The translations under genes and the position numbers were made by a program. Below, piece by piece: positions 7,265-15,106 of a stretch of 48,412 nt of DNA. Source of the DNA: Anaerolineae bacterium (GTDB taxonomy: Bacteria; Chloroflexota; Anaerolineae; Aggregatilineales; UBA2796); NCBI GenBank assembly GCA_019637555.1, contig JAHBVK010000048.1, positions 1 through 48,412 on the forward strand. The letters run 5' to 3'. Below the pieces are notes generated by a model. The model was given only the letters and a program-made list of their open reading frames with translations. It searched no databases and was not told the origin of the DNA. Numbering within the stretch: the stretch's first letter is position 1; every line of letters starts with the position of its first letter.

Positions 7265-7816
7265 ATGCTTCCGGCTACAACGGATGAGGCACTGGCGGGG
7301 CAAGCGCGAACGGGTGATCGGGAGGCGTTCCTGATCCTCTACAATCGCTACCTCAACAAGGTTTACAACCGCGTCAAGACACGCATCCCCGAACGGGATG
7401 TGGAAGACGTGGTGCAGGAGATATTCATCGCTGTGGTGCGCTCGCTGACAGGGTTTGAGGCGCGTTCACAGTTCAATACGTGGTTGTACACGATTGTCAA
7501 TCGGCAGATCGTGGACTATTACCGCAAACATGGACGGCATATCCGCCACGAACAGGAAGATGTGGCGATTGAAGATATGGAGCGCACGTTGCGCACGGAA
7601 ACGGGCGAACACGACTCCATCGATTTACGGGCGCAGGTGCAGAAGGCGCTGCGTAAATTGCCAGAGCACTATCAGGAGATTATCTTGTTACGTTTTAGCG
7701 ACGATTTGACTTTTCAAGAGATCGCCGAACGACGCCATCAGACTTTGGAGGCGGTGAAGTCGCTGTACCGTCGCGCCTTGCAAGCGATCCGCAACGAGGT
7801 GGGCGATCTCGCATGA
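7265..7816 (+). CDS. ECF-family RNA polymerase sigma factor
   Basis: A 183-residue sigma-70 family protein with only regions 2 and 4. Region 2 runs from DREAFLILYNRYLNKVYN through DVEDVVQEIFIAVV and FNTWLYTIVNRQIVDYYRK (about 20-95). Region 4 is LRKLPEHYQEIILLRFSDDL followed by the helix-turn-helix TFQEIAERRHQTLEAVKSLY (about 125-170). The frame is open upstream to 7103, but the ATG at 7265 is chosen because region 2 begins right after it and AAAGGA lies just upstream. The stop overlaps the next gene's start as ATGA, marking a sigma/anti-sigma pair. The signal it answers to is unknown. Confidence 0.92.
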   Translation: MLPATTDEALAGQARTGDREAFLILYNRYLNKVYNRVKTRIPERDVEDVVQEIFIAVVRSLTGFEARSQFNTWLYTIVNRQIVDYYRKHGRHIRHEQEDVAIEDMERTLRTETGEHDSIDLRAQVQKALRKLPEHYQEIILLRFSDDLTFQEIAERRHQTLEAVKSLYRRALQAIRNEVGDLA

Positions 7817-8313
7817 CTGAACCGATCCTACCTACCGATGCCGATAACCCCGAACTGGATCGGGACGTGGCAAACCTGACCGACGCAGTGATGGATGGGC
7901 GTATGGTGAAATTGGATGCTGCCTCGCCAGCAACAGAGTTTATGCCGTTGATCCGTGAACTGCACGAGATCACGAGTGAGTCCGCGCCGAGTGATTTCCG
8001 TGCGCGCTTGACCAAGCGACTCAATGAGGAGTGGGACACTGTACAGAAGTCGAATCCACAGGGAACGACGCGGCGTAGTGGCAGTGCGGTAACGGTGGTC
8101 GATTTTGCCCGCCGCCGTCTGGCGCTAGTCGCTGCCGCGCTGATCGCGTTTATCGGCGGGATCGCAGTGCTGCTCTCCGCTGTTGATAACGACCCCTCGG
8201 CAGTTCAAGGCACGGTGATCAGCGATGCGGGTGTGCTGCCGACGGTGGCGCTGTTCGGCGTGGCGGTGGTATTGATCGTGCTGGCAGTCTGGTGGGGCAG
8301 AGAGAAGAAGTAG
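7813..8313 (+). CDS. Putative membrane-anchored anti-sigma factor
   Basis: A 166-residue protein translationally coupled (ATGA overlap) to the ECF sigma factor, the classic position of an anti-sigma factor. The first ~95 residues are soluble and acidic (LIRELHEITSESAPSDFRAR resembles the helical N-terminal part of such regulators). Two membrane helices follow, at about 104-122 and 143-161, and the protein ends WWGREKK. The HxxxCxxC zinc motif of ZAS anti-sigma factors is absent, so the call rests on context and topology. The last 24 coding bases (8287-8310) recur exactly at 12161-12184 in non-coding DNA. The role is inferred, not shown. Confidence 0.68.
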   Translation: MTEPILPTDADNPELDRDVANLTDAVMDGRMVKLDAASPATEFMPLIRELHEITSESAPSDFRARLTKRLNEEWDTVQKSNPQGTTRRSGSAVTVVDFARRRLALVAAALIAFIGGIAVLLSAVDNDPSAVQGTVISDAGVLPTVALFGVAVVLIVLAVWWGREKK

Positions 8314-8334
8314 CAATCGATCAGCGGTTACGCT

Positions 8335-10032
8335 TCACTGGCTTAAGAGTTCCTTCGGCGCGTAAATGGGGATCGAGAAAGCAACAGTTGTACCGGGAGT
8401 AGCCTGATCTTGGATCCAAATGGCACCGCCATGTGCTTCGACCAGCCCTTTACAGATCGCCAACCCTAGACCAGCGCCGCGCGGTTGATTCTTTGATGGT
8501 TTAGCCAACTGCCTGAACGCTTCAAATACCCTGTTACGCTCCTCCAACGGAATGCCGACACCTTCGTCTGTGATTTCAAAAACGATAAGTCGCTGAACTT
8601 GTTCTTCATAGGCGCGTAAGGCGATCCGGCTGTGTGGTTGTGAATACTTTACGGCATTGCCCACTAGATTGGTGATGACTACCGACAGGCGCTCAACATC
8701 GACCATGATCAGTGAAAGTTGATCGGGTACGTCAATAGTGAACTGATGATCGGTTGTCAGAATCTGGAGTTGAGGGCTGGCATCAGCAAGAACTTCCGTC
8801 ACATTATGGACACTTAACGCAATAGAGAGGATGCCTGCCTGAATCCGTGATAGATCCAGCAATTGACCGACAAGTTTATTAAGTTTATTCGACTCTTCGT
8901 CAATGATGGTCAAAAAATATCTTTGCTGGTCTGCCTCAAAGTTGACGTCATCCGCCATCAGCGTAGTGGCAAAGCCTTTGATAGAGGCGAGAGGTGTTCG
9001 CAATTCATGCGAGATCATGGCTAGAAATTCTAGTTTTTGCTTATCCGCCAGTTCCGCCTGCTGGCGTGCCTGAATCTCGGATTGCAGCAACTGGATGTTA
9101 TCGAGCATCACTGCCGCACGGTCTAGCAGATGTTGGATATAAACTAGATCGCCAGCAGTCCACGCATTAGGAATCTTGCTGTGCAGCTCAATCTGCCCGT
9201 TCCATTTGGTGCCTGCTTCGAGCTGAAAGCCCGTCAAGCAACGTGTTTCCTGCCTCAATAATTGTTGACGCGCCTGCTCATCCAACCGACTGTCATGCGC
9301 CACATCTTCAATCCACAGCGGCGATTCGCGCAAGCGCCCATCCACCATGTAGGATTGCAGCACCAAATCCATGCCTACGACATCGACATCAGCGCCGTTA
9401 CTGGCTGTTTTGACGGTGGCGATGGTTTGGCGCTGTGGTGCTGATTTCGCCTCGTTATCATAGGTAAAGGTATGGATCGCTGCGTAATGTACGGATTGCA
9501 GTTTGGTGCTAAGCAGCAGGGCGTGCAGAATGCCATCCGGTGTACGCTGCTCCATCATCCGCCGCCCAATGTCATACAATTCGGTGGTTGTCGCCAGCGA
9601 TTCTTCTAGCGCCCTTTCCGCCTGCTGGCGCTCCACAATTTGCTGCTGAAGCTGCCCATTCGCCTGCGCCAACTCTACTGATAGCTTGCGGGCGCGTAAC
9701 AGGATGGCAATGCGCGCCTGAAGTTCAATCTTTTCGATTGGTGTATGTACAAGCTCATCAACTATTTGCCATAGCTGGTGGGAGGATAGTGCAGCGCTGG
9801 ATTGCGAGGTGATCAGCAAAACGGGCAGAAAATTAGGTTCAGAATCGCGGCGAAGGTTGCGAATCTCGGTTGAAAAGCGTTCTAGCGAAACCCCATCAAT
9901 GACGACACAATCGAAGCTACCAGTCAGCCCAGCGGCGCTGTCAGCAACGATGATCTCATGCTGCTGCTGCAAGTAATCTACGAGCAGACGTCGGTTCTCT
10001 TTGTGATCTAGCACAACCAAGATGCGACTCAA
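8335..10032 (-). CDS. Sensor histidine kinase with N-terminal degenerate receiver and GAF-like region
   Basis: A 565-residue cytoplasmic two-component kinase. Order: receiver-like fold 1-115 (Asp46 in CVVIDG), coiled coil 116-148, GAF-like sensor about 150-312, coiled coil 313-335, HisKA with His342 in MISHELRTPLASIKGF, and HATPase with NLVGNAVKYS (455-464), DEGVGIP and GAGLGLAICKGLVEAHGG. The receiver domain keeps the phospho-acceptor Asp, but its acidic pocket (VLDHKE) and the Lys loop (VHTPIE instead of xKPxx) are altered, so phosphotransfer there is doubtful. The start is TTG at 10032, supported by AGGAG 8 nt upstream. It follows the KaiC-like gene on the same strand, but a terminator-like hairpin lies between them. 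No membrane helices, so it senses something internal. Confidence 0.93.
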   Translation of the reverse strand: MSRILVVLDHKENRRLLVDYLQQQHEIIVADSAAGLTGSFDCVVIDGVSLERFSTEIRNLRRDSEPNFLPVLLITSQSSAALSSHQLWQIVDELVHTPIEKIELQARIAILLRARKLSVELAQANGQLQQQIVERQQAERALEESLATTTELYDIGRRMMEQRTPDGILHALLLSTKLQSVHYAAIHTFTYDNEAKSAPQRQTIATVKTASNGADVDVVGMDLVLQSYMVDGRLRESPLWIEDVAHDSRLDEQARQQLLRQETRCLTGFQLEAGTKWNGQIELHSKIPNAWTAGDLVYIQHLLDRAAVMLDNIQLLQSEIQARQQAELADKQKLEFLAMISHELRTPLASIKGFATTLMADDVNFEADQQRYFLTIIDEESNKLNKLVGQLLDLSRIQAGILSIALSVHNVTEVLADASPQLQILTTDHQFTIDVPDQLSLIMVDVERLSVVITNLVGNAVKYSQPHSRIALRAYEEQVQRLIVFEITDEGVGIPLEERNRVFEAFRQLAKPSKNQPRGAGLGLAICKGLVEAHGGAIWIQDQATPGTTVAFSIPIYAPKELLSQ

Positions 10033-10091
10033 CCGTTAGCTCCTGACGCTGGAATGTCCGTTTGTATATAGCTTCCTAACCGTTAAGGCAT

Positions 10092-10125
10092 TGTTACCTC
10101 GATCATCGCTAAATTAGCGGTAACA
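10092..10125. promoter_or_regulatory. Hairpin-forming leader upstream of the histidine kinase
   Basis: TGTTACC (10092-10098) pairs with GGTAACA (10119-10125) and encloses the palindrome GCTAAATTAGC. In addition GTACAGCAC (10134-10142) is an exact inverted repeat of GTGCTGTAC (10202-10210). All lie in the 195-nt gap between the kaiC-like gene and the kinase and may be regulatory. Confidence 0.35.
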
Positions 10126-10149
10126 GCCTAAAGGTACAGCACTCCGCCT

Positions 10150-10182
10150 ATAAAAAAAATAGAAGGCATCAAAATTAATGCC
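10150..10182 (-). terminator. Terminator-like hairpin after the KaiC-like gene
   Basis: On the minus strand GGCAT-TAATTTTG-ATGCC is followed by TTCTATTTTTTTTATA. The stem is only 5 bp, but the U-tract is long. The position is 45 nt past the stop of the KaiC-like gene, as expected. Confidence 0.45.
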
Positions 10183-10226
10183 CCCCATTAACGATTAAGG
10201 TGTGCTGTACGTGCCGCCTGCGAAGA

Positions 10227-11696
10227 TCACTCATCATCTTGATTTGCCCACGTTGGGCTACCACTCAGGATGCCCCGTAGATGCGTCAGTGGTTCCCCTA
10301 CGGTTATCCCAGCAGATGTAATGCGGAACTCTCGCAAGAACGGCTCGAACCCGCTCAACCGCTTTTTAAGCACGCCAATCGCGCGGCGAAGTTCTCCCAG
10401 CAGCTCGATGTAGCGCAAAAAGATCAGGTTATCCGCTATGTAACTGACCCCATTTTCAGTTGCCCGGAAATCTCCGGTTATCTGGTCAATCTCGTTGATC
10501 AGGAGGACAGCAACGCCCATATTTTGCAGGTACTTGCTCAAGGCATGTAGATGCGGGATCAAATCCTCTCCGCGTAACGACAAGCGATAGCCCGCAATGC
10601 TATCGATCATGACGATCTTGGAGTTGTATTTTTCCACGTCGTCCCGAACGATCTGCGCGAATTCATCCGGCGTATAGAGCAGCGGCTCGATCTGAACCAC
10701 TTTCAGCGTCCCACGCTCGATCATGTCTCTTACTGGCAAACTGATCGACTCAGACCGATCTAGCAACGTATCCTTGATTTCTTCAAAGATGTAGATTACC
10801 GATTGTTCGCCCCGACTCGCCGCTTCTTTCATAAACTGGATGCCCAGCGTCGTCTTGCCTACGCCCGTAGGACCGCTGATGATGCTAATGGTGCCGCGTT
10901 CCAAGCCGCCGTGCAGCAGTTGATCTACCTCAGGAACTCCGGAGGAGATAGTTTCGCGCACGAAATGGTGGCTTTCTCCCGGCAGGATGCGGGGGAATAC
11001 TTTCATGCCGACGCCGCTTAAGCGCATGGAGTGATTGCCGCTGCGAAAATCCGAACCACGAAACTTGGTTACGGTCAACGTGCGCCTGAAATCCGCGTTC
11101 TTCAGCTCGATGATGCCATCGACCATGTACTGTAAGTCATCGTCAGGCTCGGCTTCCGTAGCTTCCGAGGTCAACAGCACCGTTGATCCCTGCTCTACCA
11201 AGAAACGCAGGAAGGAATGAATCTGACGGCGAAATTCAAAGGTTTGCGCGGAGAGGTAACGCAGGTGCGAGACCGCATCAAGGAAGATACGGTTGGGGTG
11301 CAGCGCGGTGATCTCGGAAATAATCCGCTGGGTGGTTGGTTCGCGCTCAACATCGGCAGGCGAGAACACATTGTAACTCTGTGCCTTGGTGAAGAACTCT
11401 GGCGAAGGCGTAAGATCGAGGAATGCCACATCGGATAAATCGATACCGCTGCGCAGGGCGTGCCAGCGAATCTGCTTTTCAGTCTCACCGAGATTGATGA
11501 ACAGTGTTTTTTGATCAGTGGCTTTCGCGGCATTAAGGAAATGCATACCCAGTGTGGTTTTGCCTGTCCCCGGACCACCGCGTATCAGATAAACCTGTTC
11601 AGCAACGAATCCGCCATGCAGAATCTCATCTAGACCGCTAATACCGCTGGAAACTCTGTTTTCACCTGATGACGCCGGGTGTGAAGGCAAAGACAC
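10227..11696 (-). CDS. KaiC-like tandem RecA-fold ATPase
   Basis: A 489-residue protein with two KaiC/RadA-type ATPase domains. Domain 1 (about 15-240) has Walker A GGPGTGKTT (Lys46) and Walker B RIFLDAVSHL. Domain 2 (about 245-489) has Walker A GPTGVGKTT (Lys281) and Walker B KIVMIDSIAGY. The characteristic GISGLDEILHGG and SGVPEVDQLLHGG entry motifs precede each P-loop. The paired catalytic glutamates expected after strand 2 are present in domain 2 (IFEEIKD), but only one appears in domain 1 (NLGETEK). The cyanobacterial C-terminal phosphosite arrangement is not evident, and no kaiA/kaiB is nearby. It therefore belongs to the wider KaiC-like signalling ATPases, often found with histidine kinases as here. 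The start is GTG at 11696 with a weak ribosome site. Confidence 0.93.
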   Translation of the reverse strand: MSLPSHPASSGENRVSSGISGLDEILHGGFVAEQVYLIRGGPGTGKTTLGMHFLNAAKATDQKTLFINLGETEKQIRWHALRSGIDLSDVAFLDLTPSPEFFTKAQSYNVFSPADVEREPTTQRIISEITALHPNRIFLDAVSHLRYLSAQTFEFRRQIHSFLRFLVEQGSTVLLTSEATEAEPDDDLQYMVDGIIELKNADFRRTLTVTKFRGSDFRSGNHSMRLSGVGMKVFPRILPGESHHFVRETISSGVPEVDQLLHGGLERGTISIISGPTGVGKTTLGIQFMKEAASRGEQSVIYIFEEIKDTLLDRSESISLPVRDMIERGTLKVVQIEPLLYTPDEFAQIVRDDVEKYNSKIVMIDSIAGYRLSLRGEDLIPHLHALSKYLQNMGVAVLLINEIDQITGDFRATENGVSYIADNLIFLRYIELLGELRRAIGVLKKRLSGFEPFLREFRITSAGITVGEPLTHLRGILSGSPTWANQDDE

Positions 11697-11911
11697 GGGT
11701 AACCTACCGAAATTACTCTATATTGGTGATAGATTAGCGCCAAAATTATAGCAGTAGTCAGTTCAAGCTCCATAAAACGATATATTTTGCAGGTAAATTT
11801 GCTGGTTAGCCTGAATTGTGGATGAGGGTGCCTCACCGCGATAGAGGTCAATTTAAGGATTTAGGTGGAGTAGGTAAAGCAGTTCAGGGCAATGATGGAA
11901 ATCAACTAAAT

Positions 11912-12063
11912 AACCTGAGTTTCGGATAGATTGACCTCACCCCCTACCCCCTCTCCGTCAACGGAGAGGGGAATCCGTGTTATTTAGAGCAGTGTACGCC
12001 GTTGACGGAGGGGGCTGCTAAGAACACCCGACCATCCTCACGTCCGTATCCGAAACTCAGGTT
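11912..12063. repeat. MITE-like element with 17-bp perfect terminal inverted repeats
   Basis: AACCTGAGTTTCGGATA (11912-11928) and its exact reverse complement TATCCGAAACTCAGGTT (12047-12063) bound a 152-bp segment. The segment carries a CCTCACCCCCTACCCCCTCTCC/GGAGAGGGG hairpin (11934-11971). No coding sequence. The structure suggests a non-autonomous mobile element. No second copy with these ends was seen in the window. Confidence 0.55.
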
Positions 12064-12099
12064 AAATAGTTCAACAGCGAGACATGAGTTGTTGACGTG

Positions 12100-12144
12100 A
12101 CCCTCACCCCCTAGCCCCTTCTCCCACAAGCGGCTAGAGGGGAG
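12100..12144. repeat. CCCTCACCCC...CTAGAGGGG dispersed repeat
   Basis: This is the variant of the hairpin repeat containing CAAGCGGCTAGAGGGG, also present at 12540-12580, 19205-19297, 19530-19562 and 30850-30945. Confidence 0.7.
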
Positions 12145-12160
12145 TCTGATTTTGTTCGCC

Positions 12161-12184
12161 GTCTGGTGGGGCAGAGAGAAGAAG
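12161..12184. repeat. 24-bp copy of the anti-sigma gene 3' end
   Basis: Exact 24-base match to 8287-8310 (codons for the VWWGREKK end of the anti-sigma gene), with no gene body attached. A nearby GCGGTTAC string is also shared downstream of both copies. One of three gene-tail copies seen in this window. Confidence 0.8.
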
Positions 12185-12224
12185 CAACTGGCGGTTACAG
12201 CACCATTTGCATCACACTTCAAGG

Positions 12225-12446
12225 TAGGGGCAGGTTTCTAAACCCATAGGCATCAAGCTAAGGATGTTCGCACTCCGAGCCGGGCGCTAAAGCAACCCGG
12301 CTACATAAAAATACAGGTAAAAGACGGCTGAAGCCGCCTACCTATGTACTACCGTCCCTGCGACGGCAGTGGTCACGAACCCACGCTAGATGGTGGAAGC
12401 CGACTTCAGTCGGGTTTAGGGGCATCTGCCTGTAGCCGGAGCGCTA
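12225..12446. repeat. Cluster of short hairpin repeats (gene-free)
   Basis: Contains AGCCGGGCGCTAAAG...CAACCCGGCT (12278-12302), GACGGCTGAAGCCGCC (12323-12338) and a GCCGACTTCAGTCGGG-type hairpin near 12400. Similar 'CGGxCGCTAAAGxxTCCGG' hairpins occur at 26255-26275 and 47205-47232. No reading frame worth calling. It belongs to the ~1-kb gene-free gap between 11697 and 12685. Confidence 0.6.
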
Positions 12447-12606
12447 ATGCAGATTGTTAAATTAGTGCGGCACACCGTCTAGGCTACTAGCCCCTCACCC
12501 CGACCCCTCTCGTGCAGGCTGGAGAAGGGCAAAACAAACACCCCCTCTAGTCGCAAGCGGCTAGAGGGGGTGAGGGGTGGTTTACCGTACTATTTCGTTA
12601 ATGACC
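12447..12606. mobile_element. MITE family 1, copy 1 (inverted orientation)
   Basis: The left end ATGCAGATTGTTAAATTAGT and right end TACCGTACTATTTCGTTAAT read as the reverse complement of the elements at 19174-19342 and 30824-30993. The interior carries the CCCCTCACCCC/GGGGTGAGGGG inverted core. About 160 bp, no coding capacity. Shared ends on three separated copies define the family. Confidence 0.72.
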
Positions 12607-12685
12607 TTTAGCCTCCGGTGTTCAATTCACTCCAGCACACTAGCTTGATGCTATGAGTTTAGAAATCTGGCATTCGCTCTGGTGT

Positions 12686-14065
12686 CTACTCCACCAGCCG
12701 ATAGCTGTAGCGGAACATATTCGCCGGATCGTACTGCTGCTTCAGCGCTACCAGACGCGCCAATGACTCCGCTGAATAGGCATCCTTTGTCCGCTTACCC
12801 AATTCGCTGCCACGCACAAAGTTCAGATACACGCCGCCACGCAGATATGGCTTGAGATCGGCACTGTAGCGCTGGATGTAGGCTTCGACTGCCGTGCGTG
12901 CTTCTACGGTTGGCGCGAGTCCTGCCATCGTCATGTAGAACTGCGCGTCGCGGTTGCCGATGGCGTTAGCACTGCGATCCGCGCGGGTGATCGCGCCGCC
13001 AGCGTGGCGCAGCTCACTGATCGTCAGCGGGGACCTGGGGTTGGTGGCGTAGCGCACCATCACCGCGATAGCCTCGTCGCTCAGTTCATCGAGCATTTCG
13101 CTAGAAGGATAGCCCGGACTCGGATCGACGGGATCATTCGCCACCGTTCCGATCTCGGTGAAGGGCATCTCCTTGAAGGTGTTACTGGTGGGCATCTGCC
13201 AATCTAGCCACTGCTGTATCATCGCCGCGCCAGCGGCTGCATCGCCGACGTAGACCGCCTTGAGGATCACGGACATCCTGCCGCGCATCTCCTCCGGCAC
13301 TTGCGGCAGCGAGGGGATTTTGACGAGAGTGAGTGAGGAGGTCATCTCCTCCGCCAGTTGCTTCGTCCACTCCCGATAGAAGCGCAGCACTTCGCCCGCC
13401 AGATGCCCCGGATAGCTCAGGTTGCCGCCGTAGATCGTGGCGACGGGATACAGGCTGAACTCGATGGCAGTGACCACCCCGAAGTTGCCGCCACTTCCAC
13501 GCACCCCCCAGAACAGATCGCTATTCTCGGTGGCACTAGCGCGGCGCAGTTCGCCATCCGGTGTAACGATCTCGATGCCGTGCACACTATCCGCCGCCAG
13601 TCCATATTTACGCGCCAGCCAGCCGATGCCGCCGCCGAGCGAGTAGCCCATCACGCCGACGTGGGGCGATGTGCCGACCAGCGGCGCTAATCCGAATTCT
13701 GCTGCCGCCGCGATCACCTGCTCCCAGACGACGCCAGCTTCGGCGCGGGCGGTACGCGACGCGGCGTTGATTTGTAGTCCCTTCATTCTTTTGGTGATGA
13801 TCAAGACACCCTCATCCACTGGAATCTTCAGCCCGTGTCCCGTCGATTGCACCGAGACGCCAAGTCCCAGATCGCGGGCGAAGCGTACTGCCGCCACCAC
13901 GTCCTGTGCATCATTGGCAATTACGATCACGGCGGGATACTGATCCACTGTTAGCAGCCAACCGCGCCGTGCCGCCTCATAATCAGGATCAGCGGGTGTC
14001 AGAATGCTGCCTTTCAGTTGCCCGCGTAATTCATCAACCGATAGCACTTGTCGAGCGAATGTCAT
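12686..14065 (-). CDS. FAD-dependent oxidoreductase, PCMH/berberine-bridge type
   Basis: A 459-residue flavoenzyme. The PCMH FAD-binding domain covers about residues 40-215. It includes VSVQSTGHGLK, whose His77 is the probable covalent FAD attachment, GTSPHVGVMGYSLGGGIG, and NSDLFWGVRGSGGNFGVVTA. In bicovalent family members a Cys stands where this protein has Ser in GTSPHVG, so only single attachment is expected. The C-terminal berberine-bridge element YLNFVRG...LVALKQQYDPANMFRYSYRL is intact. No signal peptide, so cytoplasmic. The ATG at 14065 is chosen because GGAGGAG lies upstream; an in-frame ATG at 14116 would place that site inside the gene. It is divergent from a TetR-family gene, which probably controls it. 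Substrate unknown. Confidence 0.92.
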   Translation of the reverse strand: MTFARQVLSVDELRGQLKGSILTPADPDYEAARRGWLLTVDQYPAVIVIANDAQDVVAAVRFARDLGLGVSVQSTGHGLKIPVDEGVLIITKRMKGLQINAASRTARAEAGVVWEQVIAAAAEFGLAPLVGTSPHVGVMGYSLGGGIGWLARKYGLAADSVHGIEIVTPDGELRRASATENSDLFWGVRGSGGNFGVVTAIEFSLYPVATIYGGNLSYPGHLAGEVLRFYREWTKQLAEEMTSSLTLVKIPSLPQVPEEMRGRMSVILKAVYVGDAAAGAAMIQQWLDWQMPTSNTFKEMPFTEIGTVANDPVDPSPGYPSSEMLDELSDEAIAVMVRYATNPRSPLTISELRHAGGAITRADRSANAIGNRDAQFYMTMAGLAPTVEARTAVEAYIQRYSADLKPYLRGGVYLNFVRGSELGKRTKDAYSAESLARLVALKQQYDPANMFRYSYRLVE

Positions 14066-14129
14066 TATTGAGTCTCCTCCCACATTTTCTGCAACACTCG
14101 CGCCTTTAAGCATCACGCTGTTGCATAAC

Positions 14130-14137
14130 TAACGTTA
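14130..14137. promoter_or_regulatory. Palindrome in the FAD oxidoreductase/TetR intergenic region
   Basis: TAACGTTA lies in the short gap between the divergent starts (extended context ACTAACGTTACGTCGG), where a TetR-type repressor would bind. It is short, so the evidence is weak. Confidence 0.3.
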
Positions 14138-14195
14138 CGTCGGATAAAATGGTGGGTCAATCAGCAAAGAATCGTGATCTGTTGCCTATGCGACA

Positions 14196-14852
14196 GTGGG
14201 GCTTAAATTGGTGCAAAAAACGGCAGAACTAGAAGATTTACGCATCCGGCGCACGCGCAAGCTGCTGCAACGGGCGCTAATCGATCTGACGGTGGAGAAG
14301 GGTTTCGCCGCCATCACCGTGCGCGACATCACCGAACGGGCGATGGTCAACCGATCTACCTTTTATCGGCACTATCTGGATAAATATCAACTGCTTAACG
14401 AATATCTGGATGAGGTCGCCGTGATGATCGCGGCGGAGGTCTTTGAAGAAGGCAAACTCAAGGTACATCATCAGAGCACGAACGCCGATAAGCCGGAAGT
14501 CCCCGCCGGATTGCTGGCGCTGCTCAAGCACATTCAGCAGCACCCCGATTTCTACCGCGTGATGTTGGGTGAGAAGGGCGACTCCGCCTTCATTCAGCGT
14601 TTCCGCCAGAATAACGAACTGCACTACCGCCGCATGTTAGAGCTTAGTGAAGCCAAGCTCGATGCGCACGCCGCGCCCCTCGATATGCGCCTGAGCTACG
14701 TCTCTTGCGCGGGCATCGGCGCGATCCTGTGGTGGCTGGAGAATGATCAGCCCTGTGCGGCGGAACAACTGGCGGTATGGCTCGGTCAGCTCAGTTCCAC
14801 CAGCATCGGTCTGCACTTCAATATCGGCTTGGAGACGCCCCGTAAGCCCTAG
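14196..14852 (+). CDS. TetR/AcrR-family transcriptional regulator
   Basis: A 218-residue one-component regulator. The N-terminal helix-turn-helix is RRTRKLLQRALIDLTVEKGF, then AITVRDITERAMVNRSTFYRHYLDKYQLL (about 18-70), the textbook TetR pattern ending in the T/S-FYRHY recognition helix. The rest is an all-helical ligand/dimer domain (HPDFYRVMLGEKGDSAFIQRF; LSYVSCAGIGAILWWLENDQ) of the type seen in TetR proteins with a TetR_C_7-like end. The start is GTG at 14196. GTG at 14211 is an alternative, and neither has a strong ribosome site. It is divergently arranged with the flavoenzyme and followed by the DoxX-like gene, and it likely represses one or both. Confidence 0.9.
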   Translation: MGLKLVQKTAELEDLRIRRTRKLLQRALIDLTVEKGFAAITVRDITERAMVNRSTFYRHYLDKYQLLNEYLDEVAVMIAAEVFEEGKLKVHHQSTNADKPEVPAGLLALLKHIQQHPDFYRVMLGEKGDSAFIQRFRQNNELHYRRMLELSEAKLDAHAAPLDMRLSYVSCAGIGAILWWLENDQPCAAEQLAVWLGQLSSTSIGLHFNIGLETPRKP

Positions 14853-15106
14853 GCGAGTCCGCTGTCATAACGCCACAATCGCGCTGTCATGCTCCCAAAT
14901 GTCCATCTTTTCCGCCGCCCGGAAGTACCCTCCCATGTCCGCCTTTCGGATGATTACGCGCGCCCCTTACCTGCCGTATAGTAACTGCCATAGTCTGCGA
15001 TTGAGACGGCGCTCCGAATAGATACGACGACACACAGACGAGCGAACGGCAGTGAGCAGGCAAACAAACCGAAACGAACGACGATATTCATGAAGGAACC
15101 TAGACA

